In this document: positions 44,160 to 52,666 of the stretch, piece after piece
How the letters are laid out: each line of letters begins with the position of its first letter
How positions within the stretch are numbered: position 1 is the stretch's first letter
Assembly (NCBI GenBank): GCA_036677425.1
Contig: JARFVT010000012.1
Coordinates: forward strand, 310,001-374,000
Origin: JARFVT01 sp036677425
GTDB lineage: Bacteria > Pseudomonadota > Alphaproteobacteria > UBA8366 > Aestuariispiraceae
Length of the DNA: 64,000 nt
Direction of reading: 5' to 3'
The notes under the pieces: generated by a model
The model's database searches: none
What the model was told of the DNA's origin: nothing
What the model saw: the letters and a program-made list of their open reading frames with translations, nothing else
Program-made: the position numbers and the translations under genes

Positions 44160-45176
44160 ATGGCTGATGGTCATATTCCAATAACAACTTCGATATCAGA
44201 TAAAAACAATCATAAGAATAACAAAAGCAATAATGAAGAAATTAATTTTGAAGGTGAAGCAAAGCCTGCTGGTATAAAATCTATATTCAATAAATTCTTT
44301 AATAATGCAGCAGAACCAACATTACGCGATACATTTGCGGAAATTTTAGAAGAACATGATAATGGTGATATGCCCATAGAATCTGATGAGCGCATTTTAC
44401 TTGAAAATATTTTAAAAATTGGCGCAAAAACAGTATCAGATGTGATGGTGCCTAGCGCTGATATAACCGATATTGATATTGATACTCAGCTTGATGATAT
44501 AGTTAATATTATGATGAAAATGCCGCATTCACGTTATCCTTTATATCGTGATAATTCTGATAATGTTATTGGCATGGTTCATATTAAAGATATTTTCAAA
44601 GCAACGATTGAGAAAAATGCTAAATTCTCGCTTGAAGAAATTTTACGCGATGTTTTATTTGCTGCACCAAGTATGAGGGCATTAGACTTATTGTTGGAAA
44701 TGCGTTTAATGCGCTTGCATATGGCCTTGGTGGTTGATGAATATGGCGGCATTGATGGCTTGGTAACTATCGAAGATTTGGTCGAAGAAATTGTTGGTGA
44801 AATAGAAGATGAATATGATGTGGATGATAGCCCAAAATTATATTTAATGGAAGATGGCAGTTACAAGGCCGATGCACGAATTTCCATCGAAGATTTAGAA
44901 AAAGAATTTGGAAAATTCATATCTAATGATGAATATGATGAAGATATAGACACCTTAGGCGGGCTTGTCTTTCATTTGGCAGGGCGTGTGCCATCGCGCG
45001 GTGAAGTCATCGCACATAGCATAAAACCCATAGAATTTGAAGTGATCGAAGCCGATCCACGCCGCATTAAATTTATCCAAATTAGAAATTTAGCCAATAA
45101 ATCTGCCGATGAAGTAACCGATATCAATAAAAGGCTTATTAAGCAAAAACAAACTAACAATAAAAACTCAATATAA
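44160..45176 (+). CDS. corC: CorC/HlyC-type CBS-domain protein
   Basis: 338 aa cytosolic protein with a paired CBS domain (VSDVMVPSADITDIDIDTQLDDIVNIMMKMPHSRYPLY and LRLHMALVVDEYGGIDGLVTIEDLVEEIVGEIEDEYD) and a C-terminal CorC_HlyC domain (GSYKADARISIEDLEKEFG and TLGGLVFHLAGRVPSRGEVI). The family is linked to magnesium and cobalt efflux (CorC), so regulation of divalent cations is likely. It precedes lnt as in many alphaproteobacteria and gammaproteobacteria. Confidence 0.92.
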   Translation: MADGHIPITTSISDKNNHKNNKSNNEEINFEGEAKPAGIKSIFNKFFNNAAEPTLRDTFAEILEEHDNGDMPIESDERILLENILKIGAKTVSDVMVPSADITDIDIDTQLDDIVNIMMKMPHSRYPLYRDNSDNVIGMVHIKDIFKATIEKNAKFSLEEILRDVLFAAPSMRALDLLLEMRLMRLHMALVVDEYGGIDGLVTIEDLVEEIVGEIEDEYDVDDSPKLYLMEDGSYKADARISIEDLEKEFGKFISNDEYDEDIDTLGGLVFHLAGRVPSRGEVIAHSIKPIEFEVIEADPRRIKFIQIRNLANKSADEVTDINKRLIKQKQTNNKNSI

Positions 45177-45192
45177 TTTAACTGGAATTTTA

Positions 45193-46833
45193 ATGATTGC
45201 AACAACTACGGCTAAATATTTTGTGCAACAGCAATTATACGATGGTTTTATAAATAAATATGCAGTTTTTTTTGGTGAGCAATCGGGTTGGCAACGTTTA
45301 ATCATTGCCTTTTCTATGGGTGTTATTGCAACGCTTTCATTGCCTCCTGTTTATTTTTTTGCCGTGATATATTTAAGCTTTCCAGTGCTTTGTTGGTTAT
45401 TAATTAATGTTACGACAAGAAAACAAGCCTTTTTAATTGGCTGGCTTTTTGCCTTTGGTTATTTTAGCGCAAGCCTTTATTGGATAAGCTTTGCACTGCT
45501 GGTTTATTCCCAAAAATTATGGTGGCTTGTACCTTTTGCCGCCCTTGGTTTACCAGCAGTCTTATCAATTTATGGTGGGCTTGCTACTATTATAACTATT
45601 CATATGAAAACGGGATTTGGTCGTGCCTTGGCTTTAGCATTATTTTGGTGGCTGGGTGAATGGTTACGTGGTCATATGTTCACAGGCTTTCCATGGAATT
45701 TGATTGGTCAAAGCTGGTCTTGGTCAGATGCATCAATTCAAATCGCCAGCATTATCGGAATTTATGGTGTTACATTATTGGCATTATTATCTGCATCTAT
45801 GCTTGCCGCATTACCATATCTAAAAGGTAAAATGCGTATAGGCTTGATTATCTTCATTATATTTTTACCGTTAAGCAGTCATATTTATGGCATGATGCGC
45901 TTGGCAAATTTACCAGTAGTTGAAAAATATCTTGAACAAGATGTGAATATCGGCACGGGTATTGGTATTCGTTTGGTGCAGGGTAATATTCCACAAAATG
46001 AAAAATGGCAACGCAATTTGCAAAAAAGAAATTTTGAACGATATCTAAGGCTCAGTCAGGAAAACAGGCCAGAATGGATAAATATTGTGGTTTGGCCCGA
46101 AACTGCGGCTAGTTTTTTTTTAGAAGATGCGCCATTGGCGCTTGAATATATTAAAAATATGCTTGGTAAAGATATGATGTTAATAACGGGTGCACCACGT
46201 AAAGAAATATTAAATGATGATTATAACATATATAATGGTGTGGTTATTATTGATGATCAAGGTGAAATTCGTGATAATTACAACAAATCCCACCTTGTGC
46301 CATTTGGCGAATATATGCCCTATGGTGATATTTTGCCATTTGATAAAATAACCCATGGAAAAAAAGATTATACACAAGGGATAGGCGCACGAACTCTTAA
46401 TATTGGTGGTTCAATTCCATTATTCAGCCCGTTGGTTTGTTATGAAGTTATTTTTTCTGGCGCGGTTGTTAACGAGCTTCAAAAGCCTGATTGGTTATTA
46501 AATTTAACTAGTGATGCATGGTATGGAGAAACTGCAGGCCCATATCAACATATGGATATAACTAAATTACGAGCCATAGAAGAAGGTATGCCGCTTATCC
46601 GTGTTGCAAGTACTGGTATATCGGTGGCTTTTGATGCATATGGTCGTGAAATTAGTAGCTTAAAGTTAAATAAAATGGGAATTATAGATTTATACTTACC
46701 AGAGCGATTATTTAAATCAACATATTACTCTATATATGGTAAACTGCTTATTTGGTTGATTTTTTTTGCATTTATATTATCTTTGCTTTATGTTGAGCGA
46801 GATCAAAAAATATTTTATAGAATTAATATTTGA
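45193..46833 (+). CDS. lnt: Apolipoprotein N-acyltransferase
   Basis: Inner-membrane enzyme that adds the third acyl chain to lipoproteins. 546 aa. It has several N-terminal membrane helices (MGVIATLSLPPVYFFAVIYLSFPVLCWLL) and a periplasmic nitrilase domain with catalytic Glu303 (VVWPETA), Lys365 (YNKSHLVPFGEY) and Cys416 (PLVCYEVIF). NLTSDAWYGETAGPYQH replaces the common N-D-G/A-WFG wording with tyrosine. A last membrane segment ends the protein. It follows corC by 16 bases. Confidence 0.95.
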   Translation: MIATTTAKYFVQQQLYDGFINKYAVFFGEQSGWQRLIIAFSMGVIATLSLPPVYFFAVIYLSFPVLCWLLINVTTRKQAFLIGWLFAFGYFSASLYWISFALLVYSQKLWWLVPFAALGLPAVLSIYGGLATIITIHMKTGFGRALALALFWWLGEWLRGHMFTGFPWNLIGQSWSWSDASIQIASIIGIYGVTLLALLSASMLAALPYLKGKMRIGLIIFIIFLPLSSHIYGMMRLANLPVVEKYLEQDVNIGTGIGIRLVQGNIPQNEKWQRNLQKRNFERYLRLSQENRPEWINIVVWPETAASFFLEDAPLALEYIKNMLGKDMMLITGAPRKEILNDDYNIYNGVVIIDDQGEIRDNYNKSHLVPFGEYMPYGDILPFDKITHGKKDYTQGIGARTLNIGGSIPLFSPLVCYEVIFSGAVVNELQKPDWLLNLTSDAWYGETAGPYQHMDITKLRAIEEGMPLIRVASTGISVAFDAYGREISSLKLNKMGIIDLYLPERLFKSTYYSIYGKLLIWLIFFAFILSLLYVERDQKIFYRINI

Positions 46834-46855
46834 TATATTTTGTCCAGTAATAGTG

Positions 46856-46876
46856 CCGCAGTAATTATTGCTGCGG
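46856..46876 (+). other. Hairpin between lnt and the XRE regulator
   Basis: CCGCAG (46856-46861) and CTGCGG (46871-46876) pair perfectly and may extend by three pairs (one wobble) to a 3-base loop. No T-run follows, so it may be an operator or RNA-stability element, not a terminator. Confidence 0.45.
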
Positions 46877-46904
46877 TTAGGTTAACATTAAGTGAGTATA
46901 ATTA

Positions 46905-47375
46905 ATGGTTGCAGATAATTTAGTACCTAAAGGTAGAATTCCAGCGGGCAGGCCAGGGATTCCAAACCCTGTTGATATACATGTTGGCAGCCGTATCAGG
47001 TTACGCCGCACCTTGCTTGGTATGAGCCAAGAAAAACTAGGTGATGCTATTGGCCTTACATTTCAGCAGGTACAAAAATATGAGCGTGGAACTAATCGGG
47101 TTGGTGCAAGCCGTTTATTCGATCTATCTGGTGTTTTAGATGTTCCCGTGCAATTTTTCTTTGATGATATGGCAACCGAAGTATCTGATCAAGCCCCAAG
47201 GTTGCGAGCTGGCCTTGCCGAAGCGCCAACTATTGAATTTGATGTCGATCCAATGGCAAAACGTGAAACTCTTGAATTAGTTCGTGCCTATTATCGTATA
47301 AAAGACCCCGTTATTCGTAAGCGTATTTTTGAGCTTTGCAAAGCTATGGGTAATGCCGAACAAGTGGAAATATAA
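46905..47375 (+). CDS. XRE-family helix-turn-helix regulator
   Basis: 156 aa DNA-binding protein. The HTH_3 domain is VGSRIRLRRTLLGMSQEKLGDAIGLTFQQVQKYERGTNRVGASRL (residues 27-71), followed by a short linker and a C-terminal helical tail (LELVRAYYRIKDPVIRKRIFELCKAMG). It is the conserved regulator often found between lnt and metK in alphaproteobacteria. The target is unknown. A 185-base AT-rich gap separates it from metK; I saw no convincing riboswitch in it. Confidence 0.92.
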   Translation: MVADNLVPKGRIPAGRPGIPNPVDIHVGSRIRLRRTLLGMSQEKLGDAIGLTFQQVQKYERGTNRVGASRLFDLSGVLDVPVQFFFDDMATEVSDQAPRLRAGLAEAPTIEFDVDPMAKRETLELVRAYYRIKDPVIRKRIFELCKAMGNAEQVEI

Positions 47376-47560
47376 TTAACGGTAGGAATTTTATATTCAA
47401 ATATATTTAAAGTTTTTATTCCCCTTGGTTATTTCATCTAAATATCTTGTTGTTAATATAAAAAACTATATGCTGATATCTTTATGTCGTTGATATTGAA
47501 TAGATTATATTGTATATTGATGCATGTTTAAATTATATGCGACTATTAGAGGATTTGTTC

Positions 47561-48730
47561 ATGGCAACAGGCGATTATTTATTTACGAGCGAGTCCGTAT
47601 CTGAAGGACATCCAGATAAAATATGCGACCGTGTATCCGATGAAATAGTAGATATGTTTTTAAGTGTGGATAATAAATCCCGTGTAGCGGTGGAGGCATT
47701 ATGCACAACCCAAAAAATGGTATTAGCGGGGGAGGTGCGTTGTAGTCAGGAAATAACCAAAGACCAGATGATTGATGTTGCACGCCAAGCTGTTAAATCA
47801 ATTGGTTATGAACAAGATGGCTTTCATTGGCAAAATATGGATGTTGATTGTTATGTTCATAGCCAATCGGTTGATATTGCCCAAGGTGTTGATAGTCTTG
47901 GCAATAAAGATGAAGGCGCAGGGGATCAAGGCATTATGTTTGGTTATGCTTGTCGTGAAACCGAAAGTTATATGCCCGCACCAATTGCTTTTTCACATGC
48001 TATTTTATCCAGTTTGGCAAAGGCCCGTCATGCAAATGCAAATTATGGCTTGCTACCCGATGCAAAAAGTCAAGTAAGCTTGCAATATATTGATGGCAAA
48101 CCAGTTAAGGCCACATCAATAGTTGTATCAACTCAACATGTTGAAGGCTTAGATCAAGATGAAATTCGTGAAATAGTTCGGCCGCATGTGGAAAATGCTT
48201 TGCCTGCTGGTTGGATGTGTCCCGAAGATGAATTTTATGTCAATCCAACGGGTCAATTCATCATTGGCGGGCCTGATGGTGATACTGGTTTAACGGGACG
48301 TAAAATAATCGTTGATACATATGGTGGTGCGGCTCCGCATGGCGGTGGTGCTTTTTCAGGCAAAGACCCGACCAAGGTTGATCGTTCGGCTGCATATGCC
48401 GCAAGATATCTGGCAAAAAACATTGTTGCAGCGGGTTTAGCCGATTTTTGTGTCATACAATTGGCCTATGCAATTGGTGTATCAAAACCGCTGTCGCTTT
48501 ATGTGCATACGGCAAATACGGCAAAAATTGCAGAACAAAAATTGGCGGGAATGTTACAAGAAGTCATGGATTTAAGTCCACGCGGCATTCGCCAACATCT
48601 TAACCTTAGCCGCCCCATATATGCACCAACCTCATCCTATGGTCATTTTGGTCGTAATCCGCGTGATGATGGCGCGTTTAGTTGGGAAAAAATAGACTTA
48701 ATAGATGCATTAAAAGCTGCGGCTACATAG
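47561..48730 (+). CDS. metK: S-adenosylmethionine synthase
   Basis: Makes AdoMet from methionine and ATP, and so feeds the DNA, tRNA and radical-SAM enzymes in this window. 389 aa from ATG 47561 with AGAGGA before it; the longer frame back to 47510 adds residues unlike the family. The N-terminal block YLFTSESVSEGHPDKICD is canonical, with GAGDQGIMFGYA and GGGAFSGKDPTKVDRSAAYAAR. Confidence 0.97.
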   Translation: MATGDYLFTSESVSEGHPDKICDRVSDEIVDMFLSVDNKSRVAVEALCTTQKMVLAGEVRCSQEITKDQMIDVARQAVKSIGYEQDGFHWQNMDVDCYVHSQSVDIAQGVDSLGNKDEGAGDQGIMFGYACRETESYMPAPIAFSHAILSSLAKARHANANYGLLPDAKSQVSLQYIDGKPVKATSIVVSTQHVEGLDQDEIREIVRPHVENALPAGWMCPEDEFYVNPTGQFIIGGPDGDTGLTGRKIIVDTYGGAAPHGGGAFSGKDPTKVDRSAAYAARYLAKNIVAAGLADFCVIQLAYAIGVSKPLSLYVHTANTAKIAEQKLAGMLQEVMDLSPRGIRQHLNLSRPIYAPTSSYGHFGRNPRDDGAFSWEKIDLIDALKAAAT

Positions 48731-48778
48731 ATTAATAAACATATAGCCTTCTAATATTAAATATGAAAAAGCAATATA

Positions 48779-49489
48779 ATGTCTAGTCAATCTAAATTTA
48801 ATAGTGAAAAGTCTAAATTTGATACTACTGATCGTTTTTATGGTCGCCGTAAAGGCAGACCATTGCGTGCAGGTATACAAGATTTAGTCGATAATTTATT
48901 ACCTGAAATAACCATTAATGGTGGTTCAGATAAAATTAATTTAAATGATGTTTTTGAAATTCCAACTAACGACCTTTGGCTGGAAATTGGCTTTGGCGCG
49001 GGGGAGCATCTGGCATGGCAGGCCAAAAATCATCGCGATATTAATATAATTGGATGTGAGCCTTATATGAATGGCGTTGGTCGTTTGTTAAGTGATATTC
49101 GTGATGATAAATTAACCAATGTGCGAATTTGCCCCGATGATGCAAGGCCATTGATGGATGCCTTGCCCGACGATTCCATAAACAAGGCATTCATATTATT
49201 CGCTGACCCATGGCCAAAAACCCGCCATAATAACCGCCGTATCATTAATGTTGAAAATTTATCTAGGCTGGCGCGCATATTAAAATCAGGGGCTGTTTTG
49301 CGTATTGCCAGTGATCATCGAGATTATGTTCGTTGGATAATTCGTCATTTAATATATGATAATAATTTTATTTGGTTGGATGAAAGCCCGCGTGATTGGT
49401 ATAATCGCGAAGATGATTGGCCCGCCACCAGATATGAAACAAAGGCCTTGGCTGGTCGATCGCATTACCTGCGTTTTGAAAGGGCATAG
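48779..49489 (+). CDS. trmB: tRNA (guanine-N7)-methyltransferase
   Basis: AdoMet-dependent enzyme that makes m7G46 in tRNA. 236 aa. It starts with a variable basic region and FYGRRKGRPLRAG, then the AdoMet loop LWLEIGFGAGEHL, the acidic ends IGCEPYMNGV and NVRICPDDAR, and the TrmB signature FADPWPKTRHNNRRI. The C-terminus WPATRYETKALAGRSHYLRF is typical. It follows metK by 48 bases. Confidence 0.95.
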   Translation: MSSQSKFNSEKSKFDTTDRFYGRRKGRPLRAGIQDLVDNLLPEITINGGSDKINLNDVFEIPTNDLWLEIGFGAGEHLAWQAKNHRDINIIGCEPYMNGVGRLLSDIRDDKLTNVRICPDDARPLMDALPDDSINKAFILFADPWPKTRHNNRRIINVENLSRLARILKSGAVLRIASDHRDYVRWIIRHLIYDNNFIWLDESPRDWYNREDDWPATRYETKALAGRSHYLRFERA

Positions 49490-49610
49490 ATATAAAATTT
49501 TGATAAATTTAAATATATTATTCATGTATACTAAATATAGATACTGCGTTTGATTAAAAAGCCTTGTGATCTTACCTAGTTTGTATTAAAACCCCAATAC
49601 CTTAGATAAC

Positions 49611-49679
49611 CCATCGTTAAAAACTGGTGGCTTAACATCGATGGAATTGTCGGGGGTGGGCTATATGCCCGCCTTTTTT
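49611..49679 (+). promoter_or_regulatory. rimP operon leader with terminator hairpin (attenuator)
   Basis: A first stem is formed by CCATCG (49611-49616) with CGATGG (49639-49644). It is followed by a strong terminator, GGTGGGC (49655-49661), loop TATAT, GCCCGCC (49667-49673), then TTTTTT. The terminator lies about 33 bases before the rimP start, so transcripts must read through it. ACCCC at 49591-49595 could pair with GGGGT at 49653-49657 and open the terminator. This is similar in idea to the rimP leader of gammaproteobacteria. Confidence 0.7.
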
Positions 49680-49712
49680 AATGTGATAACGGATATTTAT
49701 AACGGATTTTTG

Positions 49713-50204
49713 ATGAGTAGCAATATTACCCATATGGAAAAATTAATTGCGCCATCTTTGGCCGATATGGGCTATGATATTATTCATATGAAAATATCTA
49801 GTGGCGAAGAACCAATATTGTCAATCACTATTGAATGTTCCGATGAGACGGCAACTAATGTTGAGGATTGCGCCAGTGCAAGCCGCGCAATATCGGCCAT
49901 ATTGGATGTGGAAGACCCTATAAAGGCGGCATATGTGCTGGAAGTAAGCTCGCCTGGAATTGACCGGCAATTAACAAGACCACGGGATTTTGAAAGATTT
50001 GCAGGTAATAATATAAAAGTTGATATGGAAGAATCAATTGATGGACAGCGCCGCTTTAAGGGTAAGCTGCTTGGCTTTATTGATCAACATATCCATCTAG
50101 AAATTAATTTTAATGGTGATGATGTTGAAATTGCATTGCCATTAAATGGTATTAAACAAGCTAAATTAGTTATGTCTGATTCTTTGATTAAGGCAACATC
50201 TTAG
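49713..50204 (+). CDS. rimP: Ribosome maturation factor RimP
   Basis: 30S subunit assembly factor, 163 aa from ATG 49713. It starts with HMEKLIAPSLADMGYDIIHMKI; the central block VEDPIKAAYVLEVSSPGIDRQLTRPRDF is diagnostic. The longer frame back to 49641 is not coding because it runs through the terminator hairpin. It is first in the rimP-nusA-ylxR-infB-rbfA-truB operon. Confidence 0.95.
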   Translation: MSSNITHMEKLIAPSLADMGYDIIHMKISSGEEPILSITIECSDETATNVEDCASASRAISAILDVEDPIKAAYVLEVSSPGIDRQLTRPRDFERFAGNNIKVDMEESIDGQRRFKGKLLGFIDQHIHLEINFNGDDVEIALPLNGIKQAKLVMSDSLIKATS

Positions 50205-50283
50205 GGTTTGTCTTAAAGTTTAGGCTGGCTATGTGATAAAAGTAATGAAATAGAAGGGTAAACCTTCGCCATATTAAAATCCC

Positions 50284-50303
50284 GATATTCAATATTGAAT
50301 ATC
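50284..50303. repeat. Perfect 20-bp palindrome between rimP and nusA
   Basis: GATATTCAAT followed by its exact reverse complement ATTGAATATC, 24 bases before the nusA ATG. A weaker hairpin (GAAGG...CCTTC) lies just upstream. It could be a protein site or an RNA-processing structure within the operon. Confidence 0.7.
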
Positions 50304-50326
50304 TACAAAATGGACGGATACAAACG

Positions 50327-51925
50327 ATGGAAAGTTTGGCGATTACAAGAACTGATATGCTGGCCGTTGCCGATGTGGTTGCGCGGGAAAAAAATATTGA
50401 CCGTGAACAAGTTTTAGATGCGATGGAACAGGCAATAGAAAAAGCTGGACGTTCAAAATATGGTAATGAGCATGATATTAGGGCACAAATAGATCGCAAA
50501 ACTGGTGAAATTATTTTGGCGCGTTATATTGAAGTAACCGATGATATTGAAAATGAAGTAACCCAGATTACATTAGCAGAGGCAAAAATAAAAAATCCAG
50601 ATGCCCAAATTGGCGAATTTATTATTGATAGATTGCCGCCAATTGATTTTGGTCGCATTGCGGCGCAAACTGCAAAACAAGTAATAGTTCAAAAAGTACG
50701 TGATGCCGAACGCGAACGTCAATATAGCGAATATAAAGATCGCATCGGTGAAATTGCCAATGGCACGGTCAAGCGGGTTGAATTTGGCAATGTAACGGTT
50801 GATTTAGGTAGAGCAGAGGCAATTTTGCGGCGCGATGAGATTATCCCGCGGGAGCATTTCAAACGTGGTGATCGCATAAGGTCATATATTTTTGATGTTA
50901 GGCAGGAACAACGCGGGCCACAGATATTTCTATCGCGTACCCATCCGCAATTTATGGCAAAATTATTCACACAAGAAGTCCCAGAAATTTATGATGGTGT
51001 TATAGAAATTCGTGGCTGTGCCAGAGACCCTGGAAGCCGAGCAAAAATGGGCGTTTATTCTAATGATAGTTCGATCGACCCAGTTGGTGCATGTGTTGGT
51101 ATGCGCGGATCAAGGGTGCAGGCGGTGGTTGCTGAATTGCAAGGAGAAAAAATAGATATAATTCCATGGAGCGATGATGATGCCAATTATGTGGTAAATG
51201 CCTTAGCGCCAGCCGAAGTATCAAAGGTTGTGTTAGATGAAGAAAAAGGTAAAATCGAAGTAATTGTTGCCGATGACCAGTTAAGCCTTGCCATTGGCAG
51301 GCGTGGACAGAATGTCCGCCTTGGATCTATGCTAACTGGTTGGGATATTGATATTTTAACCGAAGAGGTCGAATCGCAGCGCCGTCAGGCAGAATTTAGC
51401 CAGTTAAGTGAAAAATTCATCGAAGCATTAGATGTGGATGATGTTATCGCCAGATTATTAGTAACCGAAGGATTTATTTCTGTTGAAGAGGTTGCTTATG
51501 TTCCAACCGAAGAATTATCTTCGATCGAGGGATTTGACGAAGATATTGCAGTTGAGCTGGCTAATCGTGCCAAGACATTTATCGAGGCAGAAAATAAACG
51601 CTTAGAAGCAAGGCTTGATGAGTTAGAAGTCGATGATAAGTTGCGCGCAATTGAAATTTTTAATAATGCAATGTTGGTTGTTTTAGCGGAAAATAATGTT
51701 AAAAATATTGAGGATTTTGCCGATTTGGCTGCTGATGAATTAACCAGTGATATTGATGGTATATTACGTGAGTATAAGCTAGATGAAGCAGTTATAAGCA
51801 ATTTAATTATGGATGCGCGTGTTACTGCTGGCTGGTTTAGCGCAGAAGAATTAGAAGAAATGCGCCAAGCGGATAAAGATAAAGAAGAAACAGAAATAGA
51901 AAATAATGATGCAGAAAATAACTAA
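50327..51925 (+). CDS. nusA: Transcription termination/antitermination factor NusA
   Basis: RNA polymerase-binding factor, 532 aa. It has an N-terminal domain (ADVVAREKNIDREQVLDAMEQAIEKA), an S1 domain (NGTVKRVEFGNVTVDLGRAEAILRRDE), KH1 and KH2 (DPGSRAKMGVYSNDSSIDPVGACVGMRGSRVQ; LAIGRRGQNVRLGSMLTGWDIDI), and C-terminal helix-hairpin-helix repeats (EVAYVPTEELSSIEGFDED), ending in an acidic tail. It may act on the attenuator at the head of its own operon. Confidence 0.97.
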   Translation: MESLAITRTDMLAVADVVAREKNIDREQVLDAMEQAIEKAGRSKYGNEHDIRAQIDRKTGEIILARYIEVTDDIENEVTQITLAEAKIKNPDAQIGEFIIDRLPPIDFGRIAAQTAKQVIVQKVRDAERERQYSEYKDRIGEIANGTVKRVEFGNVTVDLGRAEAILRRDEIIPREHFKRGDRIRSYIFDVRQEQRGPQIFLSRTHPQFMAKLFTQEVPEIYDGVIEIRGCARDPGSRAKMGVYSNDSSIDPVGACVGMRGSRVQAVVAELQGEKIDIIPWSDDDANYVVNALAPAEVSKVVLDEEKGKIEVIVADDQLSLAIGRRGQNVRLGSMLTGWDIDILTEEVESQRRQAEFSQLSEKFIEALDVDDVIARLLVTEGFISVEEVAYVPTEELSSIEGFDEDIAVELANRAKTFIEAENKRLEARLDELEVDDKLRAIEIFNNAMLVVLAENNVKNIEDFADLAADELTSDIDGILREYKLDEAVISNLIMDARVTAGWFSAEELEEMRQADKDKEETEIENNDAENN

Positions 51926-51983
51926 GGATGTGATCCAATATAAAATAAATCTTTAAATAGCTATATTATGTGGAATATGCCAT

Positions 51984-52610
51984 ATGGATGATGATATTAG
52001 TCATATGATGGATGATGGGCCTGTTGTTAAAACCAAAAAGTCTATTAAGCCTAAAGAAATTATGCGATATTGCGTCGTTACTGGTAATAATCGACCGCAA
52101 AAGGAAATGATACGCTTTGTAGTTGGGGTTGATATGGTGTTAGTTCCAGATTTAAAGGCGGTGTTACCAGGGCGTGGTATATGGGTTTCGTCAGATATAG
52201 AAAATTTAAAAATTGCGGTGAAGCGTAATCTTTTTGCCAAGGCAATGCGCTCAAAGGTGCAAATTCCCGATGGGTTAGGTGAATTGATAGAAAATCTTTT
52301 ATTGCGACGCGTAAAAGATAGGCTTTCACAGGCAAGAAGAGCAGGCCAAGCCGTAGCAGGGTTTGAAAAAGTTAAAAGTGAATTGACCTCAGGGCGCGGC
52401 GCGGTAATATTATCCGCCAGCGACGGGGCAAAAGATGGTAGAGATAAAATAATGGCTTTAGCACGCAAGCTGCCAATTATTTCGATTTTATCGTCAGAGG
52501 ATTTATCGCCGTCTTTTGCAAAAGACAATGTGATACATGTTTTAATGCAATCTGGTGGTATAGCTACTGGGTTTTTGGTTGATGTAAGAAGGTTAGCAGG
52601 GTTTAGATAA
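51984..52610 (+). CDS. YlxR/DUF448 family RNA-binding protein
   Basis: 208 aa protein with an N-terminal YlxR (DUF448) domain, RYCVVTGNNRPQKEMIRFVV and PGRGIWVSS, and a C-terminal L7Ae-like domain (RRAGQAVAGFEKVKSELTSGRGAVILSASDGAKDGRDKI). The fusion is typical for alphaproteobacteria and sits between nusA and infB. YlxR proteins bind nucleic acid; the exact role is unsettled. A second in-frame ATG 21 bases on is possible. Its stop codon lies in the loop of a hairpin. Confidence 0.92.
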   Translation: MDDDISHMMDDGPVVKTKKSIKPKEIMRYCVVTGNNRPQKEMIRFVVGVDMVLVPDLKAVLPGRGIWVSSDIENLKIAVKRNLFAKAMRSKVQIPDGLGELIENLLLRRVKDRLSQARRAGQAVAGFEKVKSELTSGRGAVILSASDGAKDGRDKIMALARKLPIISILSSEDLSPSFAKDNVIHVLMQSGGIATGFLVDVRRLAGFR

Positions 52611-52620
52611 TCAAACCCTG
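52597..52620 (+). other. Hairpin over the ylxR stop codon
   Basis: CAGGGTTT (52597-52604) and AAACCCTG (52613-52620) form a perfect 8-bp stem whose loop contains the ylxR stop. A second small stem TGCAA/TTGCA follows. No T-run is present, so this is more likely an intercistronic RNA element than a terminator. Confidence 0.5.
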
Positions 52621-52666
52621 TGCAATATATTTGTTGCAATGATATTTGTATAGAGAAAGTCATAAA

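Noticed and set aside
47376..47560. Possible SAM riboswitch upstream of metK
   Set aside because: I searched the 185-base gap for the conserved blocks of SAM-I, SAM-II and SAM/SAH types and saw none; it is only AT-rich.
52001..52663. Minus-strand open frame of 220 codons opposite ylxR
   Set aside because: The forward frame encodes a clear YlxR plus L7Ae-like protein in a conserved operon; the antisense product has no family features.
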